A stretch of 64,000 nucleotides of DNA from Stenotrophomonas lactitubi (GTDB lineage Bacteria; Pseudomonadota; Gammaproteobacteria; Xanthomonadales; Xanthomonadaceae). The notes under the pieces were generated by a model that worked only from the letters and a program-made list of their open reading frames with translations, was not told the DNA's origin and made no database searches. The stretch's first letter is position 1, and each line of letters opens with the position of its first letter. Below, in pieces: positions 45,843 through 54,651 of the stretch. The stretch spans positions 3,906,001 to 3,970,000 of the forward strand of contig NZ_PHQX01000001.1 of assembly GCF_002803515.1 (NCBI RefSeq), read 5' to 3'. The position numbers and the translations under genes are program-made.

Positions 45843-46679
45843 TCATGCAAGCACATGCCGCTCAATCGCCTTGGCCACCCCTTCATCGGCGTTGGTCGCG
45901 GTCTCGAAACGCGCGGTCGCCTTCACTGCATCGATGGCATTGCCCATCGCCACGCTGGTGCCGGCGTACTGCAACATGGTCAGGTCGTTTTCCTGGTCGC
46001 CGATGGCCATCACGTTGGCGCGGTCGATGCCCAGGTGCTCGGCCAGCTTCTGCAGGCTCGGCCCCTTGCCGGCGCGGCGGTCGAACACTTCCAGGAAGAA
46101 CGGCGCACTCTTCAGCACCGCGAAGCGCTCGGTGAGCGTGGTTGGCAGGCGCGCGATGGCGGCGTCCAGTACGTCCGGTTCGTCGATCATCATCAGCTTG
46201 ATGAAGGACATGCCCGGGTCCATGTCGGCCACGCGGCGGTACGACAGTGGCATGCGCGAAAGATGCGAGTCGGCCACGGTGTAGATGCTGATGTCCTGGT
46301 TGGGCGTGTACATGCGCTGCGCGTCCAGTGCCTGGAAATGCACGCCGATCTCGCGGGCGACCTGTTCGCAGTACACGAAGTCGTCGAAGCTGAGCGGGTA
46401 CTCGACCACTGTCTCGCGCGGGCCGATGCGCTGCACCAGGCCACCGTTGCAGGCGATGCAGTAGTCATCGTCGCCATCGATGCCAAGTTCCTGCAGGAAC
46501 GGCGCCAGCCCCGGCACCGGGCGGCCACTGGTCAACACGATATGCACGCCCAGCGCGCGCGCCTCGGCGATGGCCTGCTTCACCCGCGGAGTGAGCTTGT
46601 GGGCGGGATCCAGCAGGGTGCCATCCATATCGATGGCGACCAGTTCGATGGTCGATTGCCTGCGACCCATGTCCATCAT
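45843..46679 (-). CDS. Cof-type HAD-IIB sugar phosphatase
   Basis: A 278-residue haloacid dehalogenase phosphatase of the YidA/Cof group. Motif I is VAIDMDGTLLD (nucleophile and acid Asp), motif II VLTSGRP, motif III around K in GKGPSLQKLAEHLGI, and motif IV AIGDQENDLTML. The long C2 cap lies between II and III. Such enzymes dephosphorylate sugar phosphates, FMN or pyridoxal phosphate; the substrate cannot be told. ATG 46679 was preferred over a TTG two codons earlier; starts at 46676 or 46670 are possible. Confidence 0.9.
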   Translation of the reverse strand: MMDMGRRQSTIELVAIDMDGTLLDPAHKLTPRVKQAIAEARALGVHIVLTSGRPVPGLAPFLQELGIDGDDDYCIACNGGLVQRIGPRETVVEYPLSFDDFVYCEQVAREIGVHFQALDAQRMYTPNQDISIYTVADSHLSRMPLSYRRVADMDPGMSFIKLMMIDEPDVLDAAIARLPTTLTERFAVLKSAPFFLEVFDRRAGKGPSLQKLAEHLGIDRANVMAIGDQENDLTMLQYAGTSVAMGNAIDAVKATARFETATNADEGVAKAIERHVLA

Positions 46680-46848
46680 CTTCAACCAGTGCGGGGGACG
46701 CCCATTTTAGGCCAGGCTGCGTGGCACTGCCGGCCTCATGCCCGGTTCACCTCCGCGCCGCGCCGGCCGGAGATACTCATGGGGCCTGTGCGTCCCCCAC
46801 CGCAGGACGGCCCTATCGACCGCCCTTCCCTGGACACTTCTTCGACGC

Positions 46849-47511
46849 ATGACCTACCAAGCGCCCGACGCCAACGACACTGCCCCGCTTGCCCAGCAGA
46901 TTGAAGACCTGATCGACGGCCTGCCCGGCGACCACATCCGTGTCGGCACGCTGCTGCATGCGCTGGGCGACGAGGGCCTGATGCTGGTGGTGATCCTGCT
47001 GTCGGCGATCTTCCTGATTCCGGTGTCGATTCCCGGGCTGAGCACGGTATTCGGTGCGTCCATCCTGCTGATCGGCCTGAGCCGCGTGCGCGATCGCCCG
47101 TTGTGGGTGCCGCAGCGGTTGGCCGACAAACAGATCGCCACCGACAAGCTGAACGCCAACCTGGGCCGTGCCCTGAAGTGGGTGCACCGGATGGAGCGGC
47201 TGTCGCGGCCGATGCGGCTGGCAGCGATGGTGCGCTCGAAGAAGATGATGCGCTTGAACAACCTGGCGCTGGTGTTCGCCACGATCCTGCTGATGCTGCC
47301 GGCCGGGCCGATTCCCTTCAGCAACACATTGCCGGCGCTGGCGTTGATGTCATTTGCGATCGGCTTCATCCAGCGCGATGGCGCCGCGGTGGCGGCCGGC
47401 TATGGCTTCGTGGTGGCGTCGGTGGTGTACTTCGGCGTACTGCTGGGCGGTGTGGGCTTTGCAGCCGAATCGGTGTTCAGTGGGATGCGTACCGGGTCGT
47501 CAGCGCTGTAG
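46849..47511 (+). CDS. ExoD-family membrane protein
   Basis: A 220-residue protein with an N-terminal soluble segment (LAQQIEDLIDGLPGDHIRVGTLLHALGDEG) followed by about four membrane spans. The GxxxLxxLGxxG opening and the PVSIPGLSTVFG loop are typical of ExoD, first linked to exopolysaccharide synthesis in Rhizobium. ATG 46849 was chosen because the preceding 37 codons are non-conserved in character. Its stop codon lies inside a SMAG-like palindrome. Confidence 0.8.
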   Translation: MTYQAPDANDTAPLAQQIEDLIDGLPGDHIRVGTLLHALGDEGLMLVVILLSAIFLIPVSIPGLSTVFGASILLIGLSRVRDRPLWVPQRLADKQIATDKLNANLGRALKWVHRMERLSRPMRLAAMVRSKKMMRLNNLALVFATILLMLPAGPIPFSNTLPALALMSFAIGFIQRDGAAVAAGYGFVVASVVYFGVLLGGVGFAAESVFSGMRTGSSAL

Positions 47512-47536
47512 AGCCGAGCATCGGCTCGGCTCTACA
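47507..47536. repeat. SMAG-like palindrome overlapping the exoD-like stop
   Basis: TGTAGAGCCGAG and its exact complement CTCGGCTCTACA are separated by six bases; GTAG occurs at one end. The TAG inside the left arm is the stop codon of the ExoD-like gene. It also lies between two convergent genes and may act as a bidirectional terminator. Confidence 0.7.
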
Positions 47537-47563
47537 GAACGCCTGCGATGCGCGGGTGGCCGG

Positions 47564-48874
47564 TTACTTCGCCGACACCCGCCACACCACGTCGCCCACA
47601 TCGTCAGCGACCAGCAACGCACCCTCCGAATCGATGGCCATGCCTACCGGCGCGCCCATCAGCGTTTTCTCATCCTTGGACGCGAACCCGCTCACCACCG
47701 CTTCCGGGCGGCCGGCTGGCTTGCCGTCCTTGAACGGCACGTACACCACTTCGTAACCGCTCAGCGGCGAGCGGTCCCAGCTGCCGTGCTCGCCGATGAA
47801 GGCACCGCCGTGGTACTTCGCCGGCAATGCCTGGCCGGTGTAGAACAGCAGGCCCAGCGGTGCCACGTGCGAGCCGATGGCAAAGTCCGGGCGGATCGCT
47901 TTGGCCACCAGGTCCGGCCGCTGTGGCTGCACGCGCTCGTCCACATGCTGGCCGTAGTAGCTGTAGGGCCAGCCGTAGAAGCCATGCTCCTGCACCGAGG
48001 TGAGGTAATCCGGTACCAGGTCGGCACCGATCTCGTCGCGCTCGTTCACCACCGCCCACAGCTTGCCGGTGCTCGGCTCCCAGTCCAGGCCGGTGGGGTT
48101 GCGCAGGCCCGAGGCGTAGATGCGGCTGCCGCTGGTGGCCACGTCCACTTCCAGCACCACCGCACGGCGGTACTCGACGGCCAGGCCGTTCTCGGTGATG
48201 TTGCTGTTGGAGCCCACGCCCACATACAGCTTGCTGCCATCGCGGCTGGCCAGCAGTTCCTTGGTCCAGTGGTGGTTGATGGTGCTTGGTAGGTCGGTGA
48301 ACTCGCTGCCCTTGTCGGACATGCGGGTTTCGCCGGGCACGTAGTGGTACTTCATGATGTTGCCGGTGTTGGCCACATACAGCGTGTCACCGATCAGCTG
48401 GATGCCGAACGGCGAGTGCAGGTTCTCGATGTACACATGCTGGGTCCAGGCGTTGGTACCCGGCGTGCGCCGCAGCAGGGTGACCCGGTTGCCGCCCTTG
48501 CCGGCCTTGCCCGAGCGCGCCTTCACCTTGCCGGCGATCCATTGCTTGGGCGTGGTGACCGGCTCTTCACCGGGGCCGTTGCCCTCCACTACCAGCACGT
48601 CGCCATTGGGCAGCGACAGCAGCCGGCGCGGATGCTGCAGGTTGGCGGCGATGCGCTCGATCTTCAGGCCGTCGGCCACCGACGGTGCCTGGCCCTCGGC
48701 CCAGCCCACGCCCTTGGGCACCTGCATCGGCGGCATCAGGTAGTTCTGCGGCGCGGGCAGCGGAGGTTGCGCACCGGACTGATCGGCCGGGTGGTACTCG
48801 GCCTTGCCGGCACACGCGGCCAACGCCAATGCCAGCGAGAGCACGCCCACGGCGGGCAGGATGCGCTTAGCCAT
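47564..48874 (-). CDS. PQQ-type sugar/sorbosone dehydrogenase-like lipoprotein
   Basis: A 436-residue predicted lipoprotein (signal ILPAVGVLSLALALAAC, lipobox). It is a six-bladed beta-propeller of the glucose/sorbosone dehydrogenase family: LQHPRRLLSLPNGDVLVVEG, then SPFGIQLIGDTLYVANTG, YASGLRNPTGLDWEP, and FIGEHGSWDRSPLSGYEVV near the end. Members oxidise sugars with PQQ in the periplasm, though many homologues have untested activity. Its start overlaps the end of the upstream membrane protein gene by 8 bases, so they form an operon. Confidence 0.85.
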   Translation of the reverse strand: MAKRILPAVGVLSLALALAACAGKAEYHPADQSGAQPPLPAPQNYLMPPMQVPKGVGWAEGQAPSVADGLKIERIAANLQHPRRLLSLPNGDVLVVEGNGPGEEPVTTPKQWIAGKVKARSGKAGKGGNRVTLLRRTPGTNAWTQHVYIENLHSPFGIQLIGDTLYVANTGNIMKYHYVPGETRMSDKGSEFTDLPSTINHHWTKELLASRDGSKLYVGVGSNSNITENGLAVEYRRAVVLEVDVATSGSRIYASGLRNPTGLDWEPSTGKLWAVVNERDEIGADLVPDYLTSVQEHGFYGWPYSYYGQHVDERVQPQRPDLVAKAIRPDFAIGSHVAPLGLLFYTGQALPAKYHGGAFIGEHGSWDRSPLSGYEVVYVPFKDGKPAGRPEAVVSGFASKDEKTLMGAPVGMAIDSEGALLVADDVGDVVWRVSAK

Positions 48875-49307
48875 GACGGGCTCCTTGCAGCACCGGCTGC
48901 TGCAGCGAAAGCAGGATGAAGCCGAGCGCGATCAGTGCCACCGTCAGCGCGGAAAGGAGGGTGCCCGGTACGGCCGCCGCATAGGCGTCGCGGCTGTGCA
49001 CGAAGGCGTTCCATATGGCCAGCACGATGGCGACCAGGTTGAGCAGGAAATCGAGGCGGTCGGTGCCGGTGGCGGTGCCGTTGCGGCGCCAGACCGCGAA
49101 CAGGTTGATCAGCCGCGGCAGGATCGCGATCAGCAGGCCGAAGGTGATCAGCCATGCCGCCGACTTGCCCCACATCACTTCAGCGGTGTTGAGGTAGAGG
49201 ATGTCGAAGATGAGGCCGGCCACGAAGAAGCCGAACGGTATCGGGTTCAACAGGCTGAAGAGTGTAGTGCCGAGGCCGCGGTGGGCCTGGGCGACAGGGT
49301 TGACCAT
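48867..49307 (-). CDS. DUF2231-like membrane protein
   Basis: A 146-residue protein with four hydrophobic segments (for example FGFFVAGLIFDILYL and FLLNLVAIVLAIWNAF) and a conserved-looking NPIPFGFF opening. ATG 49307 is the first methionine after a non-coding-like stretch. It is translationally coupled to the sorbosone-dehydrogenase-like gene. DUF2231 proteins are often found next to PQQ- or heme-type oxidoreductases and may serve as membrane electron-transfer partners. Confidence 0.7.
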   Translation of the reverse strand: MVNPVAQAHRGLGTTLFSLLNPIPFGFFVAGLIFDILYLNTAEVMWGKSAAWLITFGLLIAILPRLINLFAVWRRNGTATGTDRLDFLLNLVAIVLAIWNAFVHSRDAYAAAVPGTLLSALTVALIALGFILLSLQQPVLQGARHG

Positions 49308-49401
49308 GGTCGTGCTCCGTACGGGGAAGGGCTGCACGGGCTGTAGTAGCACAGGGGAGCGGGAGGGGGTGCGATGATCCGGGCATCGGGTGGCCTCGAC
49401 A

Positions 49402-49725
49402 CTATGGCGATGTCCAATGCGAAGTCCGCACGACATGGCCAGTGCCATCCAGCTCCACCGACCACGCTTCGATATGGGGCAGGAATGGATTTTCGTACCA
49501 CAGCCGTTCCACGCAGATGCCGCTGCATGGCGCGCTGGCATAGCGGGAAAACGGTTGTCCACGCGGCTCGGTGACATCGGGTGCGCCCAGCGCATCGATG
49601 ACCGCCTCTCGGCGGTCCCCAGGCTGCAGGGAAGCGATGCCGCGCTCGGTCAGGATGGAAGTGGCCGAGCATCCCCCCACGTAAAGCACGGTTGCCAGCG
49701 CCAACAGCCACGCCAGGGTCTTCAC
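49402..49725 (-). CDS. Small predicted lipoprotein
   Basis: A 107-residue protein with a lipoprotein signal (LAWLLALATVLYVGGC). The segment IASLQPGDRREAVIDALGAPD resembles the SmpA/BamE fold motif, in which a short helix precedes the GxP turn. Two further Cys (APCSGICVE) may form a disulfide. Its start overlaps the stop of the upstream gene (ATGA), so the two are co-expressed. Function unknown. Confidence 0.6.
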   Translation of the reverse strand: MKTLAWLLALATVLYVGGCSATSILTERGIASLQPGDRREAVIDALGAPDVTEPRGQPFSRYASAPCSGICVERLWYENPFLPHIEAWSVELDGTGHVVRTSHWTSP

Positions 49726-50147
49726 GTCTGCGCCTCCGCATCTGGCTGCATGGCAGCGTCGCGTATCTCATGGAACGGCAGCATGGTCTCAAAGCCAAAT
49801 TCATGTTCCATGCTGATGCGGACCAGGCCGCCAATCGCGTACCAGCTGGTGTTGGCGTGTACATCAATGCCACGCCAGCCGCCCTCGGCCAGCAGGTCCA
49901 GCGTCTGTGCCCGTGGCATCTTCGCCCTCTCCTCCCGCAGCAGCGCACGGCGGTGCCGTTTCATCAGCAGGCGCAGCTGCTTCACCGTGGTGATGTTGAA
50001 TGCGCTGAGCTCCGGCAGCAGCTCGGCGATGTCGGCGTCGGTCCAGTAGTCGTGGCGGCGGTGATACATCGACAGCACCACCTTGCGGATGGTGGCCACG
50101 GTGAGCGGGGCCAGATCGGCACGAGCGCGGGCATTGGGGCGTGTCAT
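49722..50147 (-). CDS. Hypothetical protein (141 residues)
   Basis: A basic, helical protein (RRHDYWTDADIAELLPELSAF; TTVKQLRLLMKRHRRALLREER). No known domain was recognised. It is coupled to the small lipoprotein gene by a 4-base overlap, while no signal peptide is seen, so it is probably cytoplasmic. GC content is host-like. Function unknown. Confidence 0.5.
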   Translation of the reverse strand: MTRPNARARADLAPLTVATIRKVVLSMYHRRHDYWTDADIAELLPELSAFNITTVKQLRLLMKRHRRALLREERAKMPRAQTLDLLAEGGWRGIDVHANTSWYAIGGLVRISMEHEFGFETMLPFHEIRDAAMQPDAEAQT

Positions 50148-50191
50148 CCGCTGTCCTCAGGGGGCTGCAGGCATGGTGGCATGGCGGGGGT

Positions 50192-50215
50192 GTGCCAACC
50201 AAGGTTGGCATCTAC
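50192..50215 (-). repeat. SMAG-like stem-loop repeat
   Basis: GTGCCAACC-AA-GGTTGGCAT-CTAC, the common GTAGATGCCAACCTTGGTTGGC form, with terminal GTAG on the reverse strand. The same sequence type recurs at 61654-61728. Confidence 0.75.
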
Positions 50216-50406
50216 CGAAACTCAGGCCAGAGCGGCGCAGTCGTGATTACCAGGCGGCATAAGTGTTTGTGACGCATTTGGCACATCAGCACATTGGCTG
50301 CGTGAAGAGGTAGGGGGTTGTTCGTTGTGTCGCGTTTGGCTCGTTGCGATGGGGCAGATCCGCCCCGCCGTCCTGCCATGCCGATTCACAACAGAAGGAT
50401 TCGTGT

Positions 50407-52173
50407 ATGAAGCGACACACGCAACGCTCCGCGCCACCGCGCTCTGCGCGCCTGGCCCTGGCCACTGCCTTGGTACTGGGCAGCCTGGCCCTTACCGCCC
50501 AGGCGCAACAGGCTGATCCGCTGGCCGGGCGGCAGTGGCACCTGCTCAACACCGGGCAAGCGGTGCTGGGCGATACCCTGCCCGTGGCCGGCAACGATCT
50601 CAACGTGGATGGTCTGTTCCGCAATGGCATCCGCGGTCAGGGCGTCACCATCGCGATCGTCGATGACGGCCTGCAGATCGCCCACCCGGACCTGGCAGCC
50701 AACGTCGCGGCAATCGCGGGCAAGAACTTCGCCAACGGCAGCAACAACCCTTCGCCGTCCGACCCCAACAGGGACAACCACGGCACGATGGTCGGCGGCA
50801 TCGCCGGCGCGGTCGGTGCCAACGGCGTGGGCGTCCGCGGCGTTGCGCCCGCCGCCACGCTGAAGGGCTTCAACGTGCTGGCCTCGGATGCAGGGGGTAA
50901 CCAGCTGAGCAATATCGAGTACTCGTGGTGGGATGGTGCCGAGTCGGCCGATGTGCAGGTGTTCAACAACAGCTGGGGCGCCGGTCCCAGCAACCCCAAC
51001 CTGCCGTTCGCCTTCAGCCAGAACGACGTGGCATCCAATGAGCAGGCCCTGTCCGGCACGCGTGGCGGCCGCGGCGGCATCTACGTAAAGGCGGCGGGCA
51101 ACAACTTCGACAACGCCGCGATCAACCAGTTCCAGGACGTCTGCACCGCCGACACCAGGAACCGCAGAACCGGCTGCGTGCCGGCCGGCCGCGATCCACG
51201 CAACAACCTGTTCAACGTGATCACCGTGGCGGCAGTACGCGCCGACGGCGTGCGTTCGTCGTACTCGTCCACCGGTTCGGCGCTTTGGGTGTCCGGCTTT
51301 GGTGGCGAGAACGGCTGGCAGCGGCAGTACGTGCCGAACCAGTTGGCGGTTCGCTACGATCCGGCCATCCTCACCACCGACGTGACCGGCTGCGCGCAGG
51401 GCAGCAACACCAATGCCCAGCGTTACAACGCGCTGGACAGCAACCTGTCGGCCCTCGACAGCACCTGCAACTACACCGGCAGGATGAACGGTACCTCGGC
51501 AGCGACGCCGATGGTGTCGGGCGTGGCGGCGCTGGTGCTGGAAGCGAATCCGAACCTGTCCTACCGCGATGTGAAATACATCCTGGCCACTACCGCCACG
51601 CGCAATCATCCCAACCAGCCGGCGGTGACGCTGGCCGACGGGCGCACGCTGGTGCCGGGCTGGACGGTGAACGCCGCCAACCGCGCGTACAGCAACTGGT
51701 ACGGCTTCGGTGTGGTCAATGCGGCGCGTGCCGTGCAGGTAGCGGAGAACTTCCAGTCGCTGGGCCCGCTGGTCGACACCGGCTGGCGCACTACCACGCG
51801 CACCGTCGCCATCGGCAACACCACCAACGCGGCTGCGCGGCTGACCTTCCAGGTAGCCAATGGTGCACGCAACATCGAATCGGTGCAGCTGGGCTTCCGG
51901 GTGAACCACAGCAACACCCGCCAGCTGCAGTTCGTGCTGGTTTCGCCCAGTGGCACGCGTAGCGTGGTGCAGCCGGCGTTTACCGCCATCGGCTCGGGTA
52001 CGGGGGGCGTGCAGCGCAACTTCACCAACTGGGATCTGCTGTCCAGCAATGCCTTCCTGGATGAGAACGCCACCGGCACCTGGACGCTGGAAGTAACCGA
52101 CATGGGGCAGGCCGCAAACGCTGCATCGCGCGGCAACCTCGAATTCTTCAAGATCCGCGTTCTGGGGCACTGA
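50407..52173 (+). CDS. Secreted S8 (furin/kexin-like) serine protease with P-domain
   Basis: A 588-residue exported subtilisin-like protease. The signal peptide ends TAQA-QQ; mature protein starts almost at once with the kexin-type entry DPLAGRQWHLLNTGQ, so there is no N-terminal propeptide. The catalytic triad is intact: D86 (AIVDDG), H125 (NHGTMVGG), S364 (NGTSAATPM). Residues about 470-588 form a proprotein-convertase P-domain (FRVNHSNTRQLQFVLVSPSGT; ENATGTWTLEVTDMG). Several Cys pairs are present. The next gene begins within its stop codon and may encode the missing propeptide. It is probably an extracellular protease contributing to nutrition or virulence. Confidence 0.92.
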   Translation: MKRHTQRSAPPRSARLALATALVLGSLALTAQAQQADPLAGRQWHLLNTGQAVLGDTLPVAGNDLNVDGLFRNGIRGQGVTIAIVDDGLQIAHPDLAANVAAIAGKNFANGSNNPSPSDPNRDNHGTMVGGIAGAVGANGVGVRGVAPAATLKGFNVLASDAGGNQLSNIEYSWWDGAESADVQVFNNSWGAGPSNPNLPFAFSQNDVASNEQALSGTRGGRGGIYVKAAGNNFDNAAINQFQDVCTADTRNRRTGCVPAGRDPRNNLFNVITVAAVRADGVRSSYSSTGSALWVSGFGGENGWQRQYVPNQLAVRYDPAILTTDVTGCAQGSNTNAQRYNALDSNLSALDSTCNYTGRMNGTSAATPMVSGVAALVLEANPNLSYRDVKYILATTATRNHPNQPAVTLADGRTLVPGWTVNAANRAYSNWYGFGVVNAARAVQVAENFQSLGPLVDTGWRTTTRTVAIGNTTNAAARLTFQVANGARNIESVQLGFRVNHSNTRQLQFVLVSPSGTRSVVQPAFTAIGSGTGGVQRNFTNWDLLSSNAFLDENATGTWTLEVTDMGQAANAASRGNLEFFKIRVLGH

Positions 52174-52754
52174 TGATGAAGACGACCATTCTGTTGAGCA
52201 CGCTCGCCTTCGCGGCGATGACCTCCCCTGCCTGGGCACAGAGCTCGGGGCAGACCCCACCGGCCCGGAGCCTGTCCACCGTGGATGCGCAGGAACTGAA
52301 AGCTTCCGCTACCGGCCGTTCGTTCGATGTGGGCGGCGCGCGTTTCCAGCTGTCTCCTTCGACCACCGTGAAGCAGGCCGCAGGCGGTCAGTTCACGATC
52401 ACCCCGCAGGCGGCGGCGACCACGACCAGCGCGCGCAGCAAGCGTTCGCTGGATGGTGCAGCAGCAGGCGGCGCTGATGCCGGTGCCGGCAAGTTCGCGG
52501 CGGCGGTATCCAATGATGGTGCGCCGGTGGTGGCGACCTCACGGGTGAAGGTGTTCTTCACCGATGCGGCCTCGGCCCAGCGCGCGGCCACTGCCACAGG
52601 CGGCACCGTGGTGAAGGTGTCCAAGGCCTCCGGCCGTGCGATCGTCGAGTACCCCTCGGTGAACGCGGCGCTGGATGCGACCACCAAGCTGCTGTCGACC
52701 GCCGGCATCAAGGCTGCCGAGCCGGACGTGGTGCAGTGGGAAGAAACCAAGTAA
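52173..52754 (+). CDS. Exported protein with S8-propeptide-like C-terminus
   Basis: A 193-residue protein with a signal peptide (LLSTLAFAAMTSPAWA). The middle is Ala/Thr/Gly-rich and low in complexity. Residues 115-193 (VKVFFTDAASAQRAA, GTVVKVSKASGRAIVEYPS, KLLSTAGIKAAEPDVVQWEE) follow the pattern of subtilase N-terminal prodomains, which end with L-x-x-x-G-x-x-x-A-E-P-D/N. Its ATG overlaps the protease stop by one base. The protease itself lacks a prodomain, so this gene may supply folding-chaperone or inhibitor function in trans. The inference rests on pattern and context. Confidence 0.6.
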   Translation: MMKTTILLSTLAFAAMTSPAWAQSSGQTPPARSLSTVDAQELKASATGRSFDVGGARFQLSPSTTVKQAAGGQFTITPQAAATTTSARSKRSLDGAAAGGADAGAGKFAAAVSNDGAPVVATSRVKVFFTDAASAQRAATATGGTVVKVSKASGRAIVEYPSVNAALDATTKLLSTAGIKAAEPDVVQWEETK

Positions 52755-52821
52755 GGCGTTGAGTGGTGCCCCTGGCCGGTTGGCTCTCTTGGCCGGCCGG
52801 GGGATTGGCGCATGTGTGATC

Positions 52822-52841
52822 GTGTCGACCAAGGTCGACAC
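52822..52841. repeat. SMAG-like stem-loop repeat with tandem tail
   Basis: GTGTCGACC-AA-GGTCGACAC, a perfect stem of nine bases, followed by two tandem copies of CACCCACCGGAGCGG. It sits between convergent genes (propeptide-like gene and SCO gene). Confidence 0.6.
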
Positions 52842-52881
52842 CCACCGGAGCGGGCATCACCCACCGGAGCGGACGCGTCGC

Positions 52882-53568
52882 TCAGCGGGCGGCGAGGCTG
52901 GTATTGTGCGGCAGCTTGCACGCGGCCAGTGCTTCGCTGCCGGCGGCCGGATGTTCCGGCTCCAGCAACAGCCGCTGCACGTCCGAGAACAGCTGTTCCA
53001 CCGGCATGCCATAGGGGGCGAACAGGCGCAGGCGGCCCTGTCGGTCGAACACGTAGCCGCCGGCGATGTGGCTCATCGTGTAGGTGTCCGGCAGCTGGCC
53101 GGGCTCCTTCTCATAGAACGCCTTGAAGTCACTGGCCATCGCCGAGAGCTGCGCCTCATCGCCCACCAGCGCGATCGCCTTCGGATCGAACGCGTGCACG
53201 TAGGTGTGTGCGACTTCGGGGGTGTCGCGCGCCGGGTCCACGCTGACGAACACCACCTGCAGCTGGTCGGCATCCTTGCCCATCAGGTGCTTGACCTGGC
53301 TCAGTTCGACCATGGTGGTCGGGCACACGTCGGGGCAGCTGGTGAAGCCGAAGAACAGGTAGGTCACCTGCCCCTGCAGGTCCTTCGGGCCACGCAGGGT
53401 GCCGGCGCTGTCGGGCATGGTCCAGTGCTGGCCCAGCTCCTCGCAGGCGATGTCCTTGGAATAGAAATCCATGCGCGACTGCGCGCTGCAGCCGGCCAGC
53501 AGGCCGAGTGCCAGGCCTGCGGCAAGCAGCGGCAGGCGAAGGGAACGAACAACGGAAGCAACACGCAT
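52882..53568 (-). CDS. SCO1/SenC-family copper chaperone lipoprotein
   Basis: A 228-residue thioredoxin-fold protein with a lipoprotein signal (LLAAGLALGLLAGC). The copper-binding motif is FTSCPDVCPTT (CxxxC) and a conserved His lies at DTYTMSHIAGG. SCO proteins deliver copper to oxidases or act as thiol-disulfide reductants. It lies immediately downstream of cyoABCD in the same direction, where heme O synthase (cyoE) is often found. bo3 oxidase has CuB but no CuA, so its role may be CuB loading or redox protection. ATG 53568 precedes the signal peptide. Confidence 0.88.
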   Translation of the reverse strand: MRVASVVRSLRLPLLAAGLALGLLAGCSAQSRMDFYSKDIACEELGQHWTMPDSAGTLRGPKDLQGQVTYLFFGFTSCPDVCPTTMVELSQVKHLMGKDADQLQVVFVSVDPARDTPEVAHTYVHAFDPKAIALVGDEAQLSAMASDFKAFYEKEPGQLPDTYTMSHIAGGYVFDRQGRLRLFAPYGMPVEQLFSDVQRLLLEPEHPAAGSEALAACKLPHNTSLAAR

Positions 53569-53681
53569 CACGGGTACCACCAACACGAGGTGGGCGCGGT
53601 CTCGGTCAGGCCTGCCCTGGGGGAGAGAGGGCTGAGGTGCCAGGGCGATCGTGCATTCCATGCCGATCGCCCCGGCCACGG

Positions 53682-54014
53682 TCAGTTGATCATCATGTGG
53701 TAGTGCATGCTCCAGATGATCCAGATCGACAATGCGACCACGATGAACAGGATCACCAGGGTGAACACGAAGCTGGCGAGGTTCCAGCCACCTTCGGACT
53801 TGCGGTCCATGTGCAGGAAGTACACCAGCTGCACCAGGATCTGCGCGACGGCGAATCCGACCAGCAGGAACAGCGTGACCGGCCGCGACAGCACCGGGTT
53901 CATCACCAGCGCGAACGGCACCACCGTCAGCAGCGCGCACAGCACGAAGCCGATCAGGTAGGACTTGGTGGAACCGTGCGCATTGCCGGCGCGCGAGGTT
54001 TCGACGTGGGCCAT
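53682..54014 (-). CDS. cyoD: Cytochrome bo3 ubiquinol oxidase subunit IV
   Basis: A 110-residue protein with three transmembrane segments (SYLIGFVLCALLTVVPFAL, VTLFLLVGFAVAQILVQLVYF, FVFTLVILFIVVALSIWIIW) and the family motif YFLHM-D. It helps assemble the CuB centre of subunit I. It starts one base after the cyoC stop. Confidence 0.95.
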   Translation of the reverse strand: MAHVETSRAGNAHGSTKSYLIGFVLCALLTVVPFALVMNPVLSRPVTLFLLVGFAVAQILVQLVYFLHMDRKSEGGWNLASFVFTLVILFIVVALSIWIIWSMHYHMMIN

Positions 54015-54015
54015 G

Positions 54016-54651
54016 TCAGAAGGCTCCGATCAGGTAGACGAAGGTGAAGACGCAGATCCACACCAGGTCCAGGAAGTGCCAGAACAGGCTCAGGCAGGAC
54101 ACGCGGGTGATGTTGGTCGGGGTCAGGCCACGGCGATACACCTGGTGCATCACCACCGCCATCCAGATCAGGCCGCTGGCCACGTGCAGGCCGTGGGTAG
54201 CGACCAGGGCGAAGAACGCCGACAGGTAGGCACTGGTGCTCGGGCCCGCACCTTCGTGGATCAGGTGCGAGAACTCGTAGATCTCCATGCCGATGAACGA
54301 AGCACCGAGCACGAAGGTCACGCCCAGCCAGCGCAGCACCGCCGCCTTGTCCAGGCGGTGCATGGCCAGCACGGCCTGGCCGTAGGTGATGCTGGACACC
54401 AGCAGGATGAAGGTCTCGGCCATCACGAACGGCAGCGAGAACAGCTCCTTGCCGGTGGGGCCGCCTGCGTAGGCGGTGCTGAGCACCGCGTACGAGGCGA
54501 ACAGCGAGCCGAACAGCACCAGGTCGGACATGAGGTACACCCACATGCCGAACACTTTCATGCCGCCCTGTTCGTGGGCGTGGTCGTGCTCATGGTGTTC
54601 GTCGTGGACCAGCGCATCGCTGTCCAGCTGCGGACGGGTCAACAGGTTCAT
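54016..54651 (-). CDS. cyoC: Cytochrome bo3 ubiquinol oxidase subunit III
   Basis: A 211-residue, five-span subunit of the heme-copper oxidase. The N-terminus is His-rich ([14 protein letters not shown]). Family motifs include [32 protein letters not shown] and [16 protein letters not shown] 54651 overlaps the end of cyoB by 4 bases; upstream codons in frame are antisense-like and were not used. Confidence 0.95.
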   Translation of the reverse strand: MNLLTRPQLDSDALVHDEHHEHDHAHEQGGMKVFGMWVYLMSDLVLFGSLFASYAVLSTAYAGGPTGKELFSLPFVMAETFILLVSSITYGQAVLAMHRLDKAAVLRWLGVTFVLGASFIGMEIYEFSHLIHEGAGPSTSAYLSAFFALVATHGLHVASGLIWMAVVMHQVYRRGLTPTNITRVSCLSLFWHFLDLVWICVFTFVYLIGAF

